Shown: positions 36,312 to 45,743, numbered from the stretch's first letter. The stretch: 64,000 nt of DNA from Flavobacteriaceae bacterium S0862 (GCA_023015825.1 JALKAW010000001.1:682001-746000); one strand, 5' to 3'. Made by a program: numbers and translations. The notes: generated by a model from the letters alone, not told the origin.

Positions 36312-36905
36312 TTATTTGCGTTCTACAATATCATTGAGTGTTTTATACACCTTATGCACAGGTAACCCCATAACATTAAAATAGGAGCCTTCTAAATAGG
36401 TGACACCAATTTGCCCAATCCATTCTTGTATGCCATAAGCACCTGCTTTATCCATTGGTGGAAAATTATTGATGTAATACCATATCTCATCATCAGTCAG
36501 CTCTTTAAAAGTGACTTTGGTGATGTCATGGATTGTTTTTTCAGAAGTTGTAGTTTTAAAGCATACAGATGTAATAACTTCGTGAGTATGACCACTTAGC
36601 GAGCGCAACATTTTAAAAGCTTCGTCGTTATCTCTTGGCTTCCCAAGAGCTTCGTCGTTGTGCCAAACTATGGTGTCGCTGGTGATAAGGACATCGTTTG
36701 GTTGTAGTTCTTTTTCAAAAGGCAAGGATTTAAGCTGTGCTAGATAGTTGCTAATTTCAAAGTGGCGTAAACGGTTTGGATATTCTTCTTTTACTGGTTT
36801 TAAAATAATATTAAATTCTAAACCTAGGTTTTTAAAAAACTCCTGACGCCTCGGAGAGCCTGATGCTAAAATAATTCGATAATCTTTAAGTTTTTCGTTG
36901 AGCAT
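36312..36905 (-). CDS. maf: Maf-like nucleoside triphosphate pyrophosphatase
   Basis: A 197-residue house-cleaning enzyme hydrolysing dTTP/UTP or modified nucleotides. Family signatures: IILASGSPRRQEFFKNLGL at residues 11-29, VLITSDTIVWHNDEALGKP with the catalytic Asp, LRSLSGHTHEVITSV, and DKAGAYGIQEW. The ATG overlaps the prenyltransferase stop by one base. Length is normal for Maf/YhdE. Confidence 0.93.
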   Translation of the reverse strand: MLNEKLKDYRIILASGSPRRQEFFKNLGLEFNIILKPVKEEYPNRLRHFEISNYLAQLKSLPFEKELQPNDVLITSDTIVWHNDEALGKPRDNDEAFKMLRSLSGHTHEVITSVCFKTTTSEKTIHDITKVTFKELTDDEIWYYINNFPPMDKAGAYGIQEWIGQIGVTYLEGSYFNVMGLPVHKVYKTLNDIVERK

Positions 36906-37819
36906 TAATTAATTACGAATGGATATAGTAACAAAGATAATACACCAAACAACATAATTACTTTTAAAACATTAGATAAATGTTGATAATCCTTTTTTTG
37001 TTCTGCCGAAAAGACCTTGATAGTAAAATAGAGCATTGGGCCAACTACGAATATTAGAAAGTAAATAACAGCCAACATGTTATTGTACAATTGTGAAACA
37101 ATATAATTTACAACTGCTAATAAAGGAATAAAAGAAAACGCAAAAACAATCATGGTTGTTCTATCTCTTCCAATAAGTATTGGTAGCGTTTTCATTTGTG
37201 CTTTATAGTCACCATTAACATCTTCAATGTCTTTAATTATTTCACGAAGAAGGTTAATCATAAAAGCAAAAACAGCATAGGTGAAAGCAATTTTAAAAAT
37301 ATCTATATACAGTTCTCTTTTAGAGCTAGTTATCGAAGGTATTAAATCAAAAACAGGAACGATTAAAATGCTTAATCCAACCAAAGCAGACACAAGAATA
37401 TTTCCTAGTAGTAGAGTCTGTTTTAAATACGATGTATAAATGTAAAGTAGAGCTGAAATTAATACAAAAATAACAGCAAAACCACTTCTTCCAATAGCAT
37501 TAGACAAATAAAAGCCTAAACCAACACCAAGAATATTTAAAGCAATAAATAAGTTTAAAGCCTTTTTTTCTGAGAGTGTTTTATTTACAATTACCTTTTC
37601 TGGTTTGTTTACCAAATCGGTTTCAATGTCGAAGATGTCATTAATAATGTTTCCAGCTGCTGCAATAAGTACTGTTGCTAATACAAGTAAAGTAAATTGG
37701 AGGTTATCTAATGTAAGTTGAATATTATACGACTCAAACAATGCATATTTAATTAGAACTTGAACCAATAAGATTAGCAACAGATTTTTCCAGCGGATGA
37801 GGTTTAAGATGTTACGCAT
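36905..37819 (-). CDS. UbiA-family prenyltransferase
   Basis: A 304-residue membrane protein with 8-9 transmembrane helices. NIINDIFDIETDLVNKP (residues 57-73) is the first Asp-rich motif (NDxxDxxxD); the second is EIIKDIEDVNGDYKAQMKTL. It transfers prenyl groups to an aromatic or glycerol-phosphate acceptor; related flavobacterial proteins are commonly labelled geranylgeranylglycerol-phosphate geranylgeranyltransferase, which I cannot confirm from sequence alone. It is cotranscribed with maf. Confidence 0.88.
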   Translation of the reverse strand: MRNILNLIRWKNLLLILLVQVLIKYALFESYNIQLTLDNLQFTLLVLATVLIAAAGNIINDIFDIETDLVNKPEKVIVNKTLSEKKALNLFIALNILGVGLGFYLSNAIGRSGFAVIFVLISALLYIYTSYLKQTLLLGNILVSALVGLSILIVPVFDLIPSITSSKRELYIDIFKIAFTYAVFAFMINLLREIIKDIEDVNGDYKAQMKTLPILIGRDRTTMIVFAFSFIPLLAVVNYIVSQLYNNMLAVIYFLIFVVGPMLYFTIKVFSAEQKKDYQHLSNVLKVIMLFGVLSLLLYPFVIN

Positions 37820-37852
37820 TAAGTAGTTTGAAGTTAAGTGTATTACATGAAA

Positions 37853-37893
37853 GCTGAGTACTTTGACTAAATACTGAACACTGCAACTGGATA
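37853..37893. repeat. Short degenerate CAGT-type intergenic repeats
   Basis: On minus, the gap between the KdsC-like and UbiA genes reads as quasi-tandem units around CAGT(T/G/A): CAGTTG, CAGTGTT, CAGTATT, TAGTCAAA, then GTACTCAGC. This low-complexity 6-8 base pattern resembles intergenic CAGT repeats I recall from flavobacterial genomes. Confidence 0.5.
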
Positions 37894-38421
37894 CTAATCA
37901 TACTTCGCATCAAAATTAGCATCCCACTTGCCTTGAACTTTTAGTACTTGTTCAATCACATCCCGAACAGCACCTTTGCCACCATCTTTATGTGATACAT
38001 AACTAGATATTTCTTTTATTTCAGGCACTGCATCTTGAGGGCAACAAGGTAAACCAGCTAACTTCATTGTTGGGTAGTCAGGAATATCGTCTCCCATATA
38101 AAGCACATTCTCTAATTTTATGTCGTAGATATGTAAAAACTCGTTCATTTGGTCAATTTTATTGTGCGCTCCTAAGTAGATGTTATTGACTCCTAGTCCT
38201 TTTAAACGCAAACGCACACCTTCATTTGACCCTCCAGAAATTACACATATATTGTAGCCTTGGTCAACAGCTGTTTTAATGGCATACCCATCTTTAATAT
38301 TCATTCTCCTTAGCATTTCACCTTTAGTAGTTATGGTAACCATGCCATCGGTAAGTACACCATCTACATCAAAAATAAAGGTGGTTATGTTGTTTAGATA
38401 CTCTTTATAACTTTTTCCCAT
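37894..38421 (-). CDS. kdsC: KdsC-like HAD phosphatase (KDO-8-phosphate phosphatase type)
   Basis: A 175-residue HAD hydrolase of the C0 (cap-less, tetrameric) type: FIFDVDGVLTDGMVTIT with nucleophile D18 and D20, then KDGYAIKTAVDQGYNICVIS, GGSNEGVRLRLKGLG and LYMGDDIPDYPTMKLAGLPC. It dephosphorylates KDO 8-phosphate for lipopolysaccharide core synthesis, or a related sugar phosphate. It overlaps the DUF2520 gene by 17 bases, so expression is coupled. Confidence 0.9.
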   Translation of the reverse strand: MGKSYKEYLNNITTFIFDVDGVLTDGMVTITTKGEMLRRMNIKDGYAIKTAVDQGYNICVISGGSNEGVRLRLKGLGVNNIYLGAHNKIDQMNEFLHIYDIKLENVLYMGDDIPDYPTMKLAGLPCCPQDAVPEIKEISSYVSHKDGGKGAVRDVIEQVLKVQGKWDANFDAKYD

Positions 38422-39169
38422 GGGTTAGTTTTATCGCTTTTGTTAGTAACTCATAAATGTCTTTATGAATGTCTTTATCTAAGGTTCTTAAATGTTTTTT
38501 AATCGTTTTTTTATCACCACGTTTTGCAGGACCTGTTTGGGCCATGTAAGGTGAGAGCGTTTCAATTTTACGAGCTGTTTCCTTAATTAATGGTTTTAGA
38601 ATATTAAAATCTACACTTTTAGACTCTGTAATTTCATGCCCTACACGATAAAGTTGATTCACAAAATTATTTACAAATACCGCAGCTAAATGTAACGCAG
38701 CTCGTTGGTCGGAATTTACCCTGTAATGCTTGCAACCTACAGCTTCAGAAATCTCATTTAGGATTTGTAAATCTTTCTTATTCTCTATTTCAATACAAAT
38801 AGGGACTTCGGCAAAATCGATATCAGCAGCTTTTGTAAAGCTCTGTAAGGGATAAAAGACTCCGCGTCTATTTTTTTTATCTAAATCGTGTAAACTAACA
38901 CTTCCAGAAGTGTGAACAACTAATTTATCTGTAAAAGGTAATTGAGAAGATAGTGTTCCAATAACATCATCACTTACTGAAATAATGTAAACATCAGCTT
39001 GTTTTAAATCATCAATATTTTTGGTAATGCTCACCTCATTTTTGTAAGATTGAATAGCCTTTATATTCCTATTGTACCATTGAATAACAGAAGTGTCCTC
39101 AGCTTTTTTTAAAGCTTTGTATAGATGTGTCGCCACATTGCCTGCGCCAATTATAACTATAGATAACAT
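38405..39169 (-). CDS. Rossmann-like and DUF2520 domain protein
   Basis: A 254-residue protein with an N-terminal NADP-binding Rossmann motif (MLSIVIIGAGNVATHLYKAL) resembling pyrroline-5-carboxylate reductase/ketopantoate reductase enzymes, and the C-terminal all-helical DUF2520 domain (HYRVNSDQRAALHLAAVFVN, NFVNQLY). It ends in TLSPYMAQTGPAKRGDKKTI, the typical end of the family. Substrate unknown. Confidence 0.9.
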   Translation of the reverse strand: MLSIVIIGAGNVATHLYKALKKAEDTSVIQWYNRNIKAIQSYKNEVSITKNIDDLKQADVYIISVSDDVIGTLSSQLPFTDKLVVHTSGSVSLHDLDKKNRRGVFYPLQSFTKAADIDFAEVPICIEIENKKDLQILNEISEAVGCKHYRVNSDQRAALHLAAVFVNNFVNQLYRVGHEITESKSVDFNILKPLIKETARKIETLSPYMAQTGPAKRGDKKTIKKHLRTLDKDIHKDIYELLTKAIKLTHGKKL

Positions 39170-39229
39170 ACCGCTAAAATAGATAAGTAAAATATGATTT
39201 AAAAGTTTGTTGAACTATCTTTGTAAACA

Positions 39230-39619
39230 ATGGGAAAGAAAGATATTAAAACTCGCGATGATATTTTTAAACTAGTGTCAACATTTTACGCAAAAGTAAG
39301 GCTTAATGAAATCTTAGCACCTTTTTTTGATAGAATAGACGATTGGGAGGAACATTTCGAGCGATTAACTAACTTTTGGGAATCTAGTTTGTTTTTAAAA
39401 ACAAAATATTTAGGCGACCCTTTGGTAGCTCATGCAAAGGCAGATAGAGAACATGGTAATAAAATATCCGAATTACATTTTGGTGTTTGGTTGAATTTAT
39501 GGTTTGAAACTATTGAAGAACTTTTTGAAGGCGAAACTGCCGAAAACGCCAAAAGACGCGCAAGAAAAATGGGAACCTTTTTATATATGCAAATTTTTAA
39601 GGCTAGGCAAAACAGCTAA
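39230..39619 (+). CDS. Group III truncated haemoglobin
   Basis: A 129-residue 2-on-2 globin: FYAKVRLNEILAPFFD, HFERLTNFWESSLFLKTKY, then the proximal His H83 in ELHFGVWLNLWFETI, and a C-terminal helix NAKRRARKMGTFLYMQ. Group III trHbs bind O2/NO and are linked to microaerobic or NO stress. TATCTTTG (39216-39223), a -7-like element, ends only 6 bases before the ATG. It diverges from the DUF2520 gene and lies ahead of ccsA. Confidence 0.93.
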   Translation: MGKKDIKTRDDIFKLVSTFYAKVRLNEILAPFFDRIDDWEEHFERLTNFWESSLFLKTKYLGDPLVAHAKADREHGNKISELHFGVWLNLWFETIEELFEGETAENAKRRARKMGTFLYMQIFKARQNS

Positions 39620-39673
39620 AATTCTATGGCTGTTAAATATCACCTATTCTTTATCCTTTACAAAGAAAAACAC

Positions 39674-39681
39674 TAAATTTG
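39674..39681 (+). promoter_or_regulatory. Candidate -7 element of ccsA
   Basis: TAAATTTG matches TAnnTTTG and ends 27 bases before the ATG at 39709. It contains the TTG at 39679 that would otherwise be read as a longer start, arguing for the ATG. Confidence 0.45.
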
Positions 39682-39708
39682 CACGACTTTAAAAAGACGA
39701 TTTCCGTT

Positions 39709-42700
39709 ATGTTAAAAAAACTCTCCAACATACTCTTCTCTACAAGACTTACAGCAGTTTTATTTATAGCTTTTGCCGTTGCAATGATAATAGGAACTTT
39801 TATGGATGCAGGACAAGAAACCTCGCCAACTCCATATTCCAGAACACTTATTTACAATGCTTGGTGGTTTGAGACCATTATGGCATTATTTACTATAAAT
39901 TTTATAGGAAATATTTTTAGATATCGCTTATTAAGAAAAGAAAAATGGGCAACACTAACCTTGCACTTGGCTTTTATCTTCATTTTTATTGGAGCATTCA
40001 TCACTAGGTATGTAAGCTTTGAAGGAATGATGGCAATTCGTGAAGGGGCTACAGAAAATACGTTTCTTTCTCAAAAAACATATTTAACCGTTTATATGGA
40101 CGGTGACTATGTTGTAGATGGTAAACAACAGCGACGTATACAGCAATATGAAACTGATTTCTCTCATAGACTCAGCAATAAATTTGTTAAAAATACTGAT
40201 TATAACGGTCAACCAGTAACTATTGAGCTTGAAGAATTTATTCAAAGTGCCGAAGAAGATATTGTTCCAGACGACTCTGGAGAAAACTATTTAAAAATGG
40301 TTGAAGCTGGTATGGGAGGCTCTCATAACCACTTTTTAAAGGAAGGTCAAGTGCAAAGCATTCATAACGTGTTATTTGCACTTAACAAACCTACAGATGG
40401 TGCAGTAAATATCACACATACAGATAGTACGTTAACCATCGAGTCACCTTATGAAGGCGAATACCTAACCATGGCAACACAAGCTAAAGGTAAATTAGTA
40501 AAAGATAGTATTCAACCTTTAGTGTTACGTTCAAGATATATTATAGGCAATCAAACATTGGTATTCCCAAAACCAGTTGTAAAAGGTGTGTTTGATGTTG
40601 TTAAAAAATCAGAGATATTAAGGAATGATGAAGATGGTTTAGTTTTAAAAATTACTGCTAATGATGAAACCCAGACTGTAAAATTATTAGGAGGTAAAGG
40701 TACCAACAACGCTTTTAAACAAGTAACAATTGGAGGCTTAGATTTTGCTTTAAAATATGGGTCAAAAGTTTTGGAATTACCTTTTAGCATTAAGCTTAAT
40801 GACTTTATAGCAAAGCGTTACCCTGGTACTGAAAATAGATACTCAGCATTTGAAAGTAAAGTAACTGTTTTAGATGAACAAGAAGGTGATTTCGATTTTC
40901 ATATTTACATGAATAACATTTTAAACCACAGAGGTTATCGCTTTTTTCAATCATCCTTTGACCCTGATGAGAAAGGTACAATTCTATCTGTCAATCACGA
41001 TTTTTGGGGAACTAGTATCACCTATTTAGGTTACTTTTTATTATATTTTGGGTTGATGGCTATATTGTTTGCTAAGCATACACGCTTTGATGATTTGCGC
41101 AAAAATCTCGGAAAAATAAAAGCTAAAAAGGCAGCCATGTGTATTGCTTTATTTTTAGCAACCACTTTTGGGCTTAATGCGCAAGAGACTCATGCAGCCG
41201 ACGATGGTCATGATCATTCTATACTTGCTAAAGTTCAAGTAGACTCCATTTTAAGAGCGAACATTTCACCAAAAAGTGAAGCTGATAAGTTTGGACGTTT
41301 GGTCATTCAGGATTTGGATGGACGTATGAAACCAGTAAACACGTATGCATCAGAGTTATTGCGTAAGTTGAGTAAGCACGATACGTATGAGGAATTTGAT
41401 GCAAATCAGGCATTTTTATCAATGCAGGAAAGTCCATTGCTATGGTATAATGTGCCAATTATTTATTTAAAACTTAAAAAGGCTGATACTATTAGGAGTA
41501 TTATTGGCTTAGATAAATCAGAAAAGTATGCTACTTTAGCACACTTTTTTACAGAACAAGGGAACTACAGACTTAGTGATTATTTACAAGAGGCGTATAG
41601 TTCTCAAGTACCTACAGCTATTCATAAAGAGTTTAGAGAAACAGATCAGCGAGTTAATTTGTTGTATAACACTTTAAGTGGGAAAGGATTTAGAATTTTT
41701 CCAATTCCAGAAGACCTAAACAATAAATGGATATCATCTCCAGATTATAGAGAACAAAAACTTCAACTTGAAGATTCGTTATATGGCAATTTTATAAATA
41801 CAGGTTTTAAAGCGTATTTATATATGCTTAATGAAGGTAAAAAAACAGGTGATTTCGCCGAAAGTGATAAATTATTGGCAGCTATAAAAAAGACGCAGCA
41901 AAAATACGGTGCCGAGGTTATGATTAGTGATAAAAAGATAAATGCTGAGATTACTTATAACAAATACGATATTTTCAAAAACCTGTTTAGTTGGTATATG
42001 TACGCAGGTACACTTATGTTTATTCTTCTAATAGTGCAGATATTTAAAGATAAAAGTAAAGGCATTAACCTTGCAGTTACTATTTTTAAATACATCATTG
42101 TTGCATTATTTGTTTTGCATACTGCTGGACTCATTATGAGATGGTATATTTCTGGTCATGCACCTTGGAGTGATGCTTACGAATCTATGATATATGTAGC
42201 CTGGGCTACCATGTTATTTGGTTTGCTCTTTGGAAAGAAAAGCGATATCACAATGGCTTCCACAGCATTTGTTACTGCAATGATATTAATGATTGCGCAT
42301 TGGAACTGGATGGATCCTTCAATTGCTAATCTACAACCTGTTCTTGATAGTTATTGGTTAATGATTCATGTAGCTGTTATTGTTGGTAGTTATGGGCCAT
42401 TTACACTAGGAATGATTTTAGGATTGGTATCATTATTACTAATGATTCTTACTAATGAAGACAATAAAGCAAAAATGAGCCTTAACATTAAAGAGTTAAC
42501 CATCGTTAACGAAATGGCATTAACAGTTGGTTTGGTTATGTTAGCCATTGGTAACTTTCTTGGTGGTATGTGGGCAAATGAAAGTTGGGGACGTTATTGG
42601 GGTTGGGACCCTAAAGAAACTTGGGCACTTATTAGTATTATGGTTTACGCCTTTGTAATTCACATGCGTTTAGTACCAGGATTAAGAGGTCGTTTTGGTT

Positions 42701-42897
42701 TTAATTTGGCTTCAATTCTTGCATTTTCAAGTATTATCTTCACGTATTTTGGAGTTAATTTTTATTTAGCAGGGTTACATTCGTATCAATCAGGTCAACA
42801 ATTAGATAGTATAAATACTATTGCCATAGTGTTTGCTATTATAGCAATAATTGCTTTTCTAGCGTATAGAAAATATGCTAAGTTTTATAAAAAATAG
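39709..42897 (+). CDS. ccsA: Cytochrome c biogenesis protein CcsA, ResB-ResC fusion
   Basis: A 1062-residue system II cytochrome c synthase. The first ~470 residues are the ResB/Ccs1 part (STRLTAVLFIAFAVAMIIGT, then large periplasmic domain and FGTSITYLGYFLLYFGLMAI-like helix). The last ~280 residues are the CcsA/ResC part with the WWD domain GRYWGWDPKETWALISIMVY and haem-ligand His residues. It attaches haem to the CxxCH motifs of apocytochromes in the periplasm, e.g. the di-haem fusion at 25089. The start is chosen at ATG 39709 because the earlier TTG lies within a promoter motif. Confidence 0.94.
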   Translation: MLKKLSNILFSTRLTAVLFIAFAVAMIIGTFMDAGQETSPTPYSRTLIYNAWWFETIMALFTINFIGNIFRYRLLRKEKWATLTLHLAFIFIFIGAFITRYVSFEGMMAIREGATENTFLSQKTYLTVYMDGDYVVDGKQQRRIQQYETDFSHRLSNKFVKNTDYNGQPVTIELEEFIQSAEEDIVPDDSGENYLKMVEAGMGGSHNHFLKEGQVQSIHNVLFALNKPTDGAVNITHTDSTLTIESPYEGEYLTMATQAKGKLVKDSIQPLVLRSRYIIGNQTLVFPKPVVKGVFDVVKKSEILRNDEDGLVLKITANDETQTVKLLGGKGTNNAFKQVTIGGLDFALKYGSKVLELPFSIKLNDFIAKRYPGTENRYSAFESKVTVLDEQEGDFDFHIYMNNILNHRGYRFFQSSFDPDEKGTILSVNHDFWGTSITYLGYFLLYFGLMAILFAKHTRFDDLRKNLGKIKAKKAAMCIALFLATTFGLNAQETHAADDGHDHSILAKVQVDSILRANISPKSEADKFGRLVIQDLDGRMKPVNTYASELLRKLSKHDTYEEFDANQAFLSMQESPLLWYNVPIIYLKLKKADTIRSIIGLDKSEKYATLAHFFTEQGNYRLSDYLQEAYSSQVPTAIHKEFRETDQRVNLLYNTLSGKGFRIFPIPEDLNNKWISSPDYREQKLQLEDSLYGNFINTGFKAYLYMLNEGKKTGDFAESDKLLAAIKKTQQKYGAEVMISDKKINAEITYNKYDIFKNLFSWYMYAGTLMFILLIVQIFKDKSKGINLAVTIFKYIIVALFVLHTAGLIMRWYISGHAPWSDAYESMIYVAWATMLFGLLFGKKSDITMASTAFVTAMILMIAHWNWMDPSIANLQPVLDSYWLMIHVAVIVGSYGPFTLGMILGLVSLLLMILTNEDNKAKMSLNIKELTIVNEMALTVGLVMLAIGNFLGGMWANESWGRYWGWDPKETWALISIMVYAFVIHMRLVPGLRGRFGFNLASILAFSSIIFTYFGVNFYLAGLHSYQSGQQLDSINTIAIVFAIIAIIAFLAYRKYAKFYKK

Positions 42898-42963
42898 TAA
42901 TTTATCGTATACCACAATTTTTGATGACTAAATTTTAGTAACTTAGAAATCAAAATTTAGAAT

Positions 42964-43152
42964 ATGAATTTCTTAAAAAAACTTGGTTTGGCCAATGCAA
43001 TGATGCTTTTGTTGTGTGCGGCTATAATTATTGTTGCTGAATATCTATTTCTCTCAGGTGAACAATTACATGGTATATTTATTGGTTTATGGGCTCCAAT
43101 GCTTCTAGGATTATTAATATTATTTAAAATGGTCAATAATGGAAGCAAATAA
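42964..43152 (+). CDS. Small membrane protein (62 aa), unknown
   Basis: A 62-residue protein with two predicted transmembrane helices: ANAMMLLLCAAIIIVAEYLF and GIFIGLWAPMLLGLLILFKM. There are no recognised motifs. It lies 66 bases after ccsA and overlaps the next small ORF by 14 bases, in an apparent chain leading into the TPR lipoprotein gene. Confidence 0.65.
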   Translation: MNFLKKLGLANAMMLLLCAAIIIVAEYLFLSGEQLHGIFIGLWAPMLLGLLILFKMVNNGSK

Positions 43153-43246
43153 TATAGTATTATATTTTTCGGTCATTGTTGCTGTATTAGTAGCTATTTG
43201 GGCAATTGTAATAATTAGGGCTTATGATAAAATTGGAAAGGATTAA
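43139..43246 (+). CDS. Small single-helix membrane protein (35 aa), unknown
   Basis: MEANNIVLYFSVIVAVLVAI, then WAIVIIRAYDKIGKD: one transmembrane helix with a positively charged C-terminus. It overlaps the 62-residue gene by 14 bases and the TPR gene by 23 bases in different frames, giving a continuous translational relay. Overlap at both ends and a plausible helix support it, but it is short. Confidence 0.5.
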   Translation: MEANNIVLYFSVIVAVLVAIWAIVIIRAYDKIGKD

Positions 43247-44171
43247 AATATTATTACTTTCATGTTTGGCTTTTTTTGGCTGTAAAAACTATGAAAGCCT
43301 TGAAGAAGTTAAGATTAACACATCTCAAGGTATGTCTTTGTTAAACACACCTTTAATTAGTAAGCAAGTAGATGTTTCCAGAGATTCTCTCAGAATAATT
43401 AATTATTTGGATGCTTTAGATGGTTATGAAAACAACAATAAATTAGCAGATAATATAATCTGGCTAGGTAGAAGGATTGCCTATTTAGGAGATTATAAGC
43501 GAGCTATTGAAATTTATACTCAAGGTATTAATGAATTTCCCAGTGATGCAAGATTTTCAAGACACAGAGGGCATAGATACATAAGTACACGGCAATTTAA
43601 TAATGCTATCGCCGATTTTGAAAATGCAGTATTGCTTATTAAAGATACCGAAGATGTTATAGAACCAGATGGTGTTCCAAATAGACTCAATCAACCTGTA
43701 TCAAGCCTTCATAATAATATTTATTACCATTTAGGGTTAGCATATTATTTAAAAAATGACCTTAAAAATGCATTAAAATATTTTACTGAATGCTTAGAGG
43801 TTTCTAAGAATAACGACATGCAAGTTGCAACAAGACATTGGTTGTATATGATATTGCAACGAATGAATATGAAAGATGAAGCAGCTTCTATTTTAAATCC
43901 TATAACCGAAAACATGGATATTATCGAAAACATAGCTTATCACGATTTATTACTGTTTTATAAAGGTGTTCGTACTGAAAGCGAGTTACTTAAGGTTGAG
44001 AATGGTTCAGTTGGAGCCAATGAAGCAACACAATACGGTATTGCCAATTGGCACTTTTATAACGGAAATGAGGATAGAGCTATTAATATGTTTCAAAATA
44101 TAATTAAAAATGGCAATTGGGCAGGATTTGGCTACATTGCAGCCGAAGCGGACTTAAGCCGCTTACAGTAA
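43224..44171 (+). CDS. TPR-repeat lipoprotein
   Basis: A 315-residue lipoprotein: signal IKLERIKILLLSCLAFFGCK (lipobox FFGC, Cys near 20) followed by several TPR-type helix pairs, e.g. YLGDYKRAIEIYTQGINEFP, RQFNNAIADFENAVLLI, HLGLAYYLKNDLKNALKYFT and DEAASILNPI. TPR proteins are protein-interaction scaffolds; partner unknown. It starts ATG inside the preceding small ORF. Confidence 0.85.
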   Translation: MIKLERIKILLLSCLAFFGCKNYESLEEVKINTSQGMSLLNTPLISKQVDVSRDSLRIINYLDALDGYENNNKLADNIIWLGRRIAYLGDYKRAIEIYTQGINEFPSDARFSRHRGHRYISTRQFNNAIADFENAVLLIKDTEDVIEPDGVPNRLNQPVSSLHNNIYYHLGLAYYLKNDLKNALKYFTECLEVSKNNDMQVATRHWLYMILQRMNMKDEAASILNPITENMDIIENIAYHDLLLFYKGVRTESELLKVENGSVGANEATQYGIANWHFYNGNEDRAINMFQNIIKNGNWAGFGYIAAEADLSRLQ

Positions 44172-44336
44172 AAGAAACTTCTTTTAAATTTTGATTTGCA
44201 ACAACCAAAATAATTTCCAATATTTGTTGCGTTATGATTAATTAAATAAATTTTCCGGTTAGTCGAATTCTTTTCGACTCATTATAGCCAAATGCTTTTT
44301 AGTGTTTAGCCATGTCTATCAATTAATCATATTTGT

Positions 44337-45743
44337 ATGTCATCCAACAAAATTTCAATAAAACAATTTTTTAAGTATTTCAAAATAGCTGTGTCTGGTA
44401 AAGAAGAAAGCTTTACAACAGGTAGTATTCGTCGTGCAATTTTTATGCTCTCAATTCCAATGATTTTAGAGATGTTAATGGAATCTATCTTTGCCATCGT
44501 AGATATTTTTTATGTTTCGCAAGTAAGTGTTAACGCAGTGGCAACCATTGGTTTAACCGAGTCTGTGATTACATTGGTTTATGCCATTGCTATTGGTTTA
44601 AGTATGGCTGCTACAGCAATAGTTGCACGTCGTGTTGGTGAAAACGACTTAAAAGGTGCTTCTCAAGCAGCAGTGCAGGTTATTTTTCTTGGTACAGCAG
44701 TTGCCATCGGTATAAGCATCATTGGTATATTGTATCCAAAAGAAATCTTGAGCATTATGGGAGCAGAAGCTGACCTCATAGAAGAAGGTTACGGTTATAC
44801 CCAAATACTTATGGGTGGAAACATAACCATTATGTTACTGTTTCTAATCAACGCTATTTTTAGAGGTGCAGGAAATGCGTCTATTGCTATGTGGACTCTA
44901 ATTCTGTCCAACGGTTTAAATATTATTCTCGACCCAATTTTTATTTTTGGTTTTGGGCCTATTGAAGCTCATGGTGTTGAAGGTGCAGCTATTGCAACCA
45001 CTATTGGTCGTGGTAGTGCAGTATTGTTTCAACTGGGAATACTATTTTTTGGTTACAGCAAGATTAAAGTCGCAGTTAAAGATTTAGTGCTACAAGTAGA
45101 AGTGATGTGGAACTTGATAAAAGTATCCCTTGGTGGTATAGGTCAGTTTTTAATAGGCACATCAAGTTGGGTGTTTTTAATGCGTATAATGAGTGAATTT
45201 GGCAGCGAAGTACTGGCTGGCTACACCATTGCTATTCGTGTCATGATGTTTACTTTAATGCCAGCTTGGGGAATGAGTAACGCTGCTGCGACTTTAGTGG
45301 GACAAAATTTAGGCGCCAAACAACCAGAACGTGCCGAAACCTCAGTTTGGGTTACTGGAAAGTATAGTGCAATTTTTATGCTATTGGTGTCTATTGTGTA
45401 TTTAGTATTCTCACCACAAATAATCGCTTTATTTACTGCTGAAGCCGAAGTGATTAAATATGGAAGTTTATGTTTAAGAGTGATTGCAGCTGGCTATGTG
45501 TTTTATGGTTATGGTATGGTAATTATTAATGCTTTTAATGGTTCAGGAGATACTAAAACACCAACATACATTAACTTTGTATGCTTTTGGCTATTCCAAT
45601 TACCATTTGCGTATCTTATGGCAATTACTTTAGATTACGGACCTATTGGCGTATTTTCTGCCATTACGTTGGCCGAAATACTTATTGCGGTAATTGGTAT
45701 TATTTGGTTTAAAAAGGGAAAGTGGAAGTTAGTTGAGGTTTAG
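44337..45743 (+). CDS. MATE family efflux transporter
   Basis: A 468-residue membrane protein with twelve predicted transmembrane helices in two MATE repeats. SIRRAIFMLSIPMILEMLME and AIGLSMAATAIVARRVGEND mark the first half; TIAIRVMMFTLMPAWGMSNA and AATLVGQNLGAKQPERAETS the second. It exports cationic drugs or metabolites coupled to Na+ or H+. The upstream gap of 165 bases holds a small inverted repeat AGTCGAA / TTCGACT (44261-44279). Confidence 0.92.
   Translation: MSSNKISIKQFFKYFKIAVSGKEESFTTGSIRRAIFMLSIPMILEMLMESIFAIVDIFYVSQVSVNAVATIGLTESVITLVYAIAIGLSMAATAIVARRVGENDLKGASQAAVQVIFLGTAVAIGISIIGILYPKEILSIMGAEADLIEEGYGYTQILMGGNITIMLLFLINAIFRGAGNASIAMWTLILSNGLNIILDPIFIFGFGPIEAHGVEGAAIATTIGRGSAVLFQLGILFFGYSKIKVAVKDLVLQVEVMWNLIKVSLGGIGQFLIGTSSWVFLMRIMSEFGSEVLAGYTIAIRVMMFTLMPAWGMSNAAATLVGQNLGAKQPERAETSVWVTGKYSAIFMLLVSIVYLVFSPQIIALFTAEAEVIKYGSLCLRVIAAGYVFYGYGMVIINAFNGSGDTKTPTYINFVCFWLFQLPFAYLMAITLDYGPIGVFSAITLAEILIAVIGIIWFKKGKWKLVEV

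Noticed and set aside
39631-39642. TGTTAAATATCA before ccsA as a fourth FNR-like box
   Set aside because: One mismatch in the left half-site, and its centre is 37.5 bp from the -7 element rather than 29.5.
39679-39708. Longer CcsA start at TTG 39679
   Set aside because: The TTG overlaps TAAATTTG, a likely -7 element, and the extra residues are not ResB-like.
44261-44279. AGTCGAA/TTCGACT inverted repeat before the MATE gene as a terminator
   Set aside because: Only seven pairs and no T-run; noted with the MATE entry but not called as a site.
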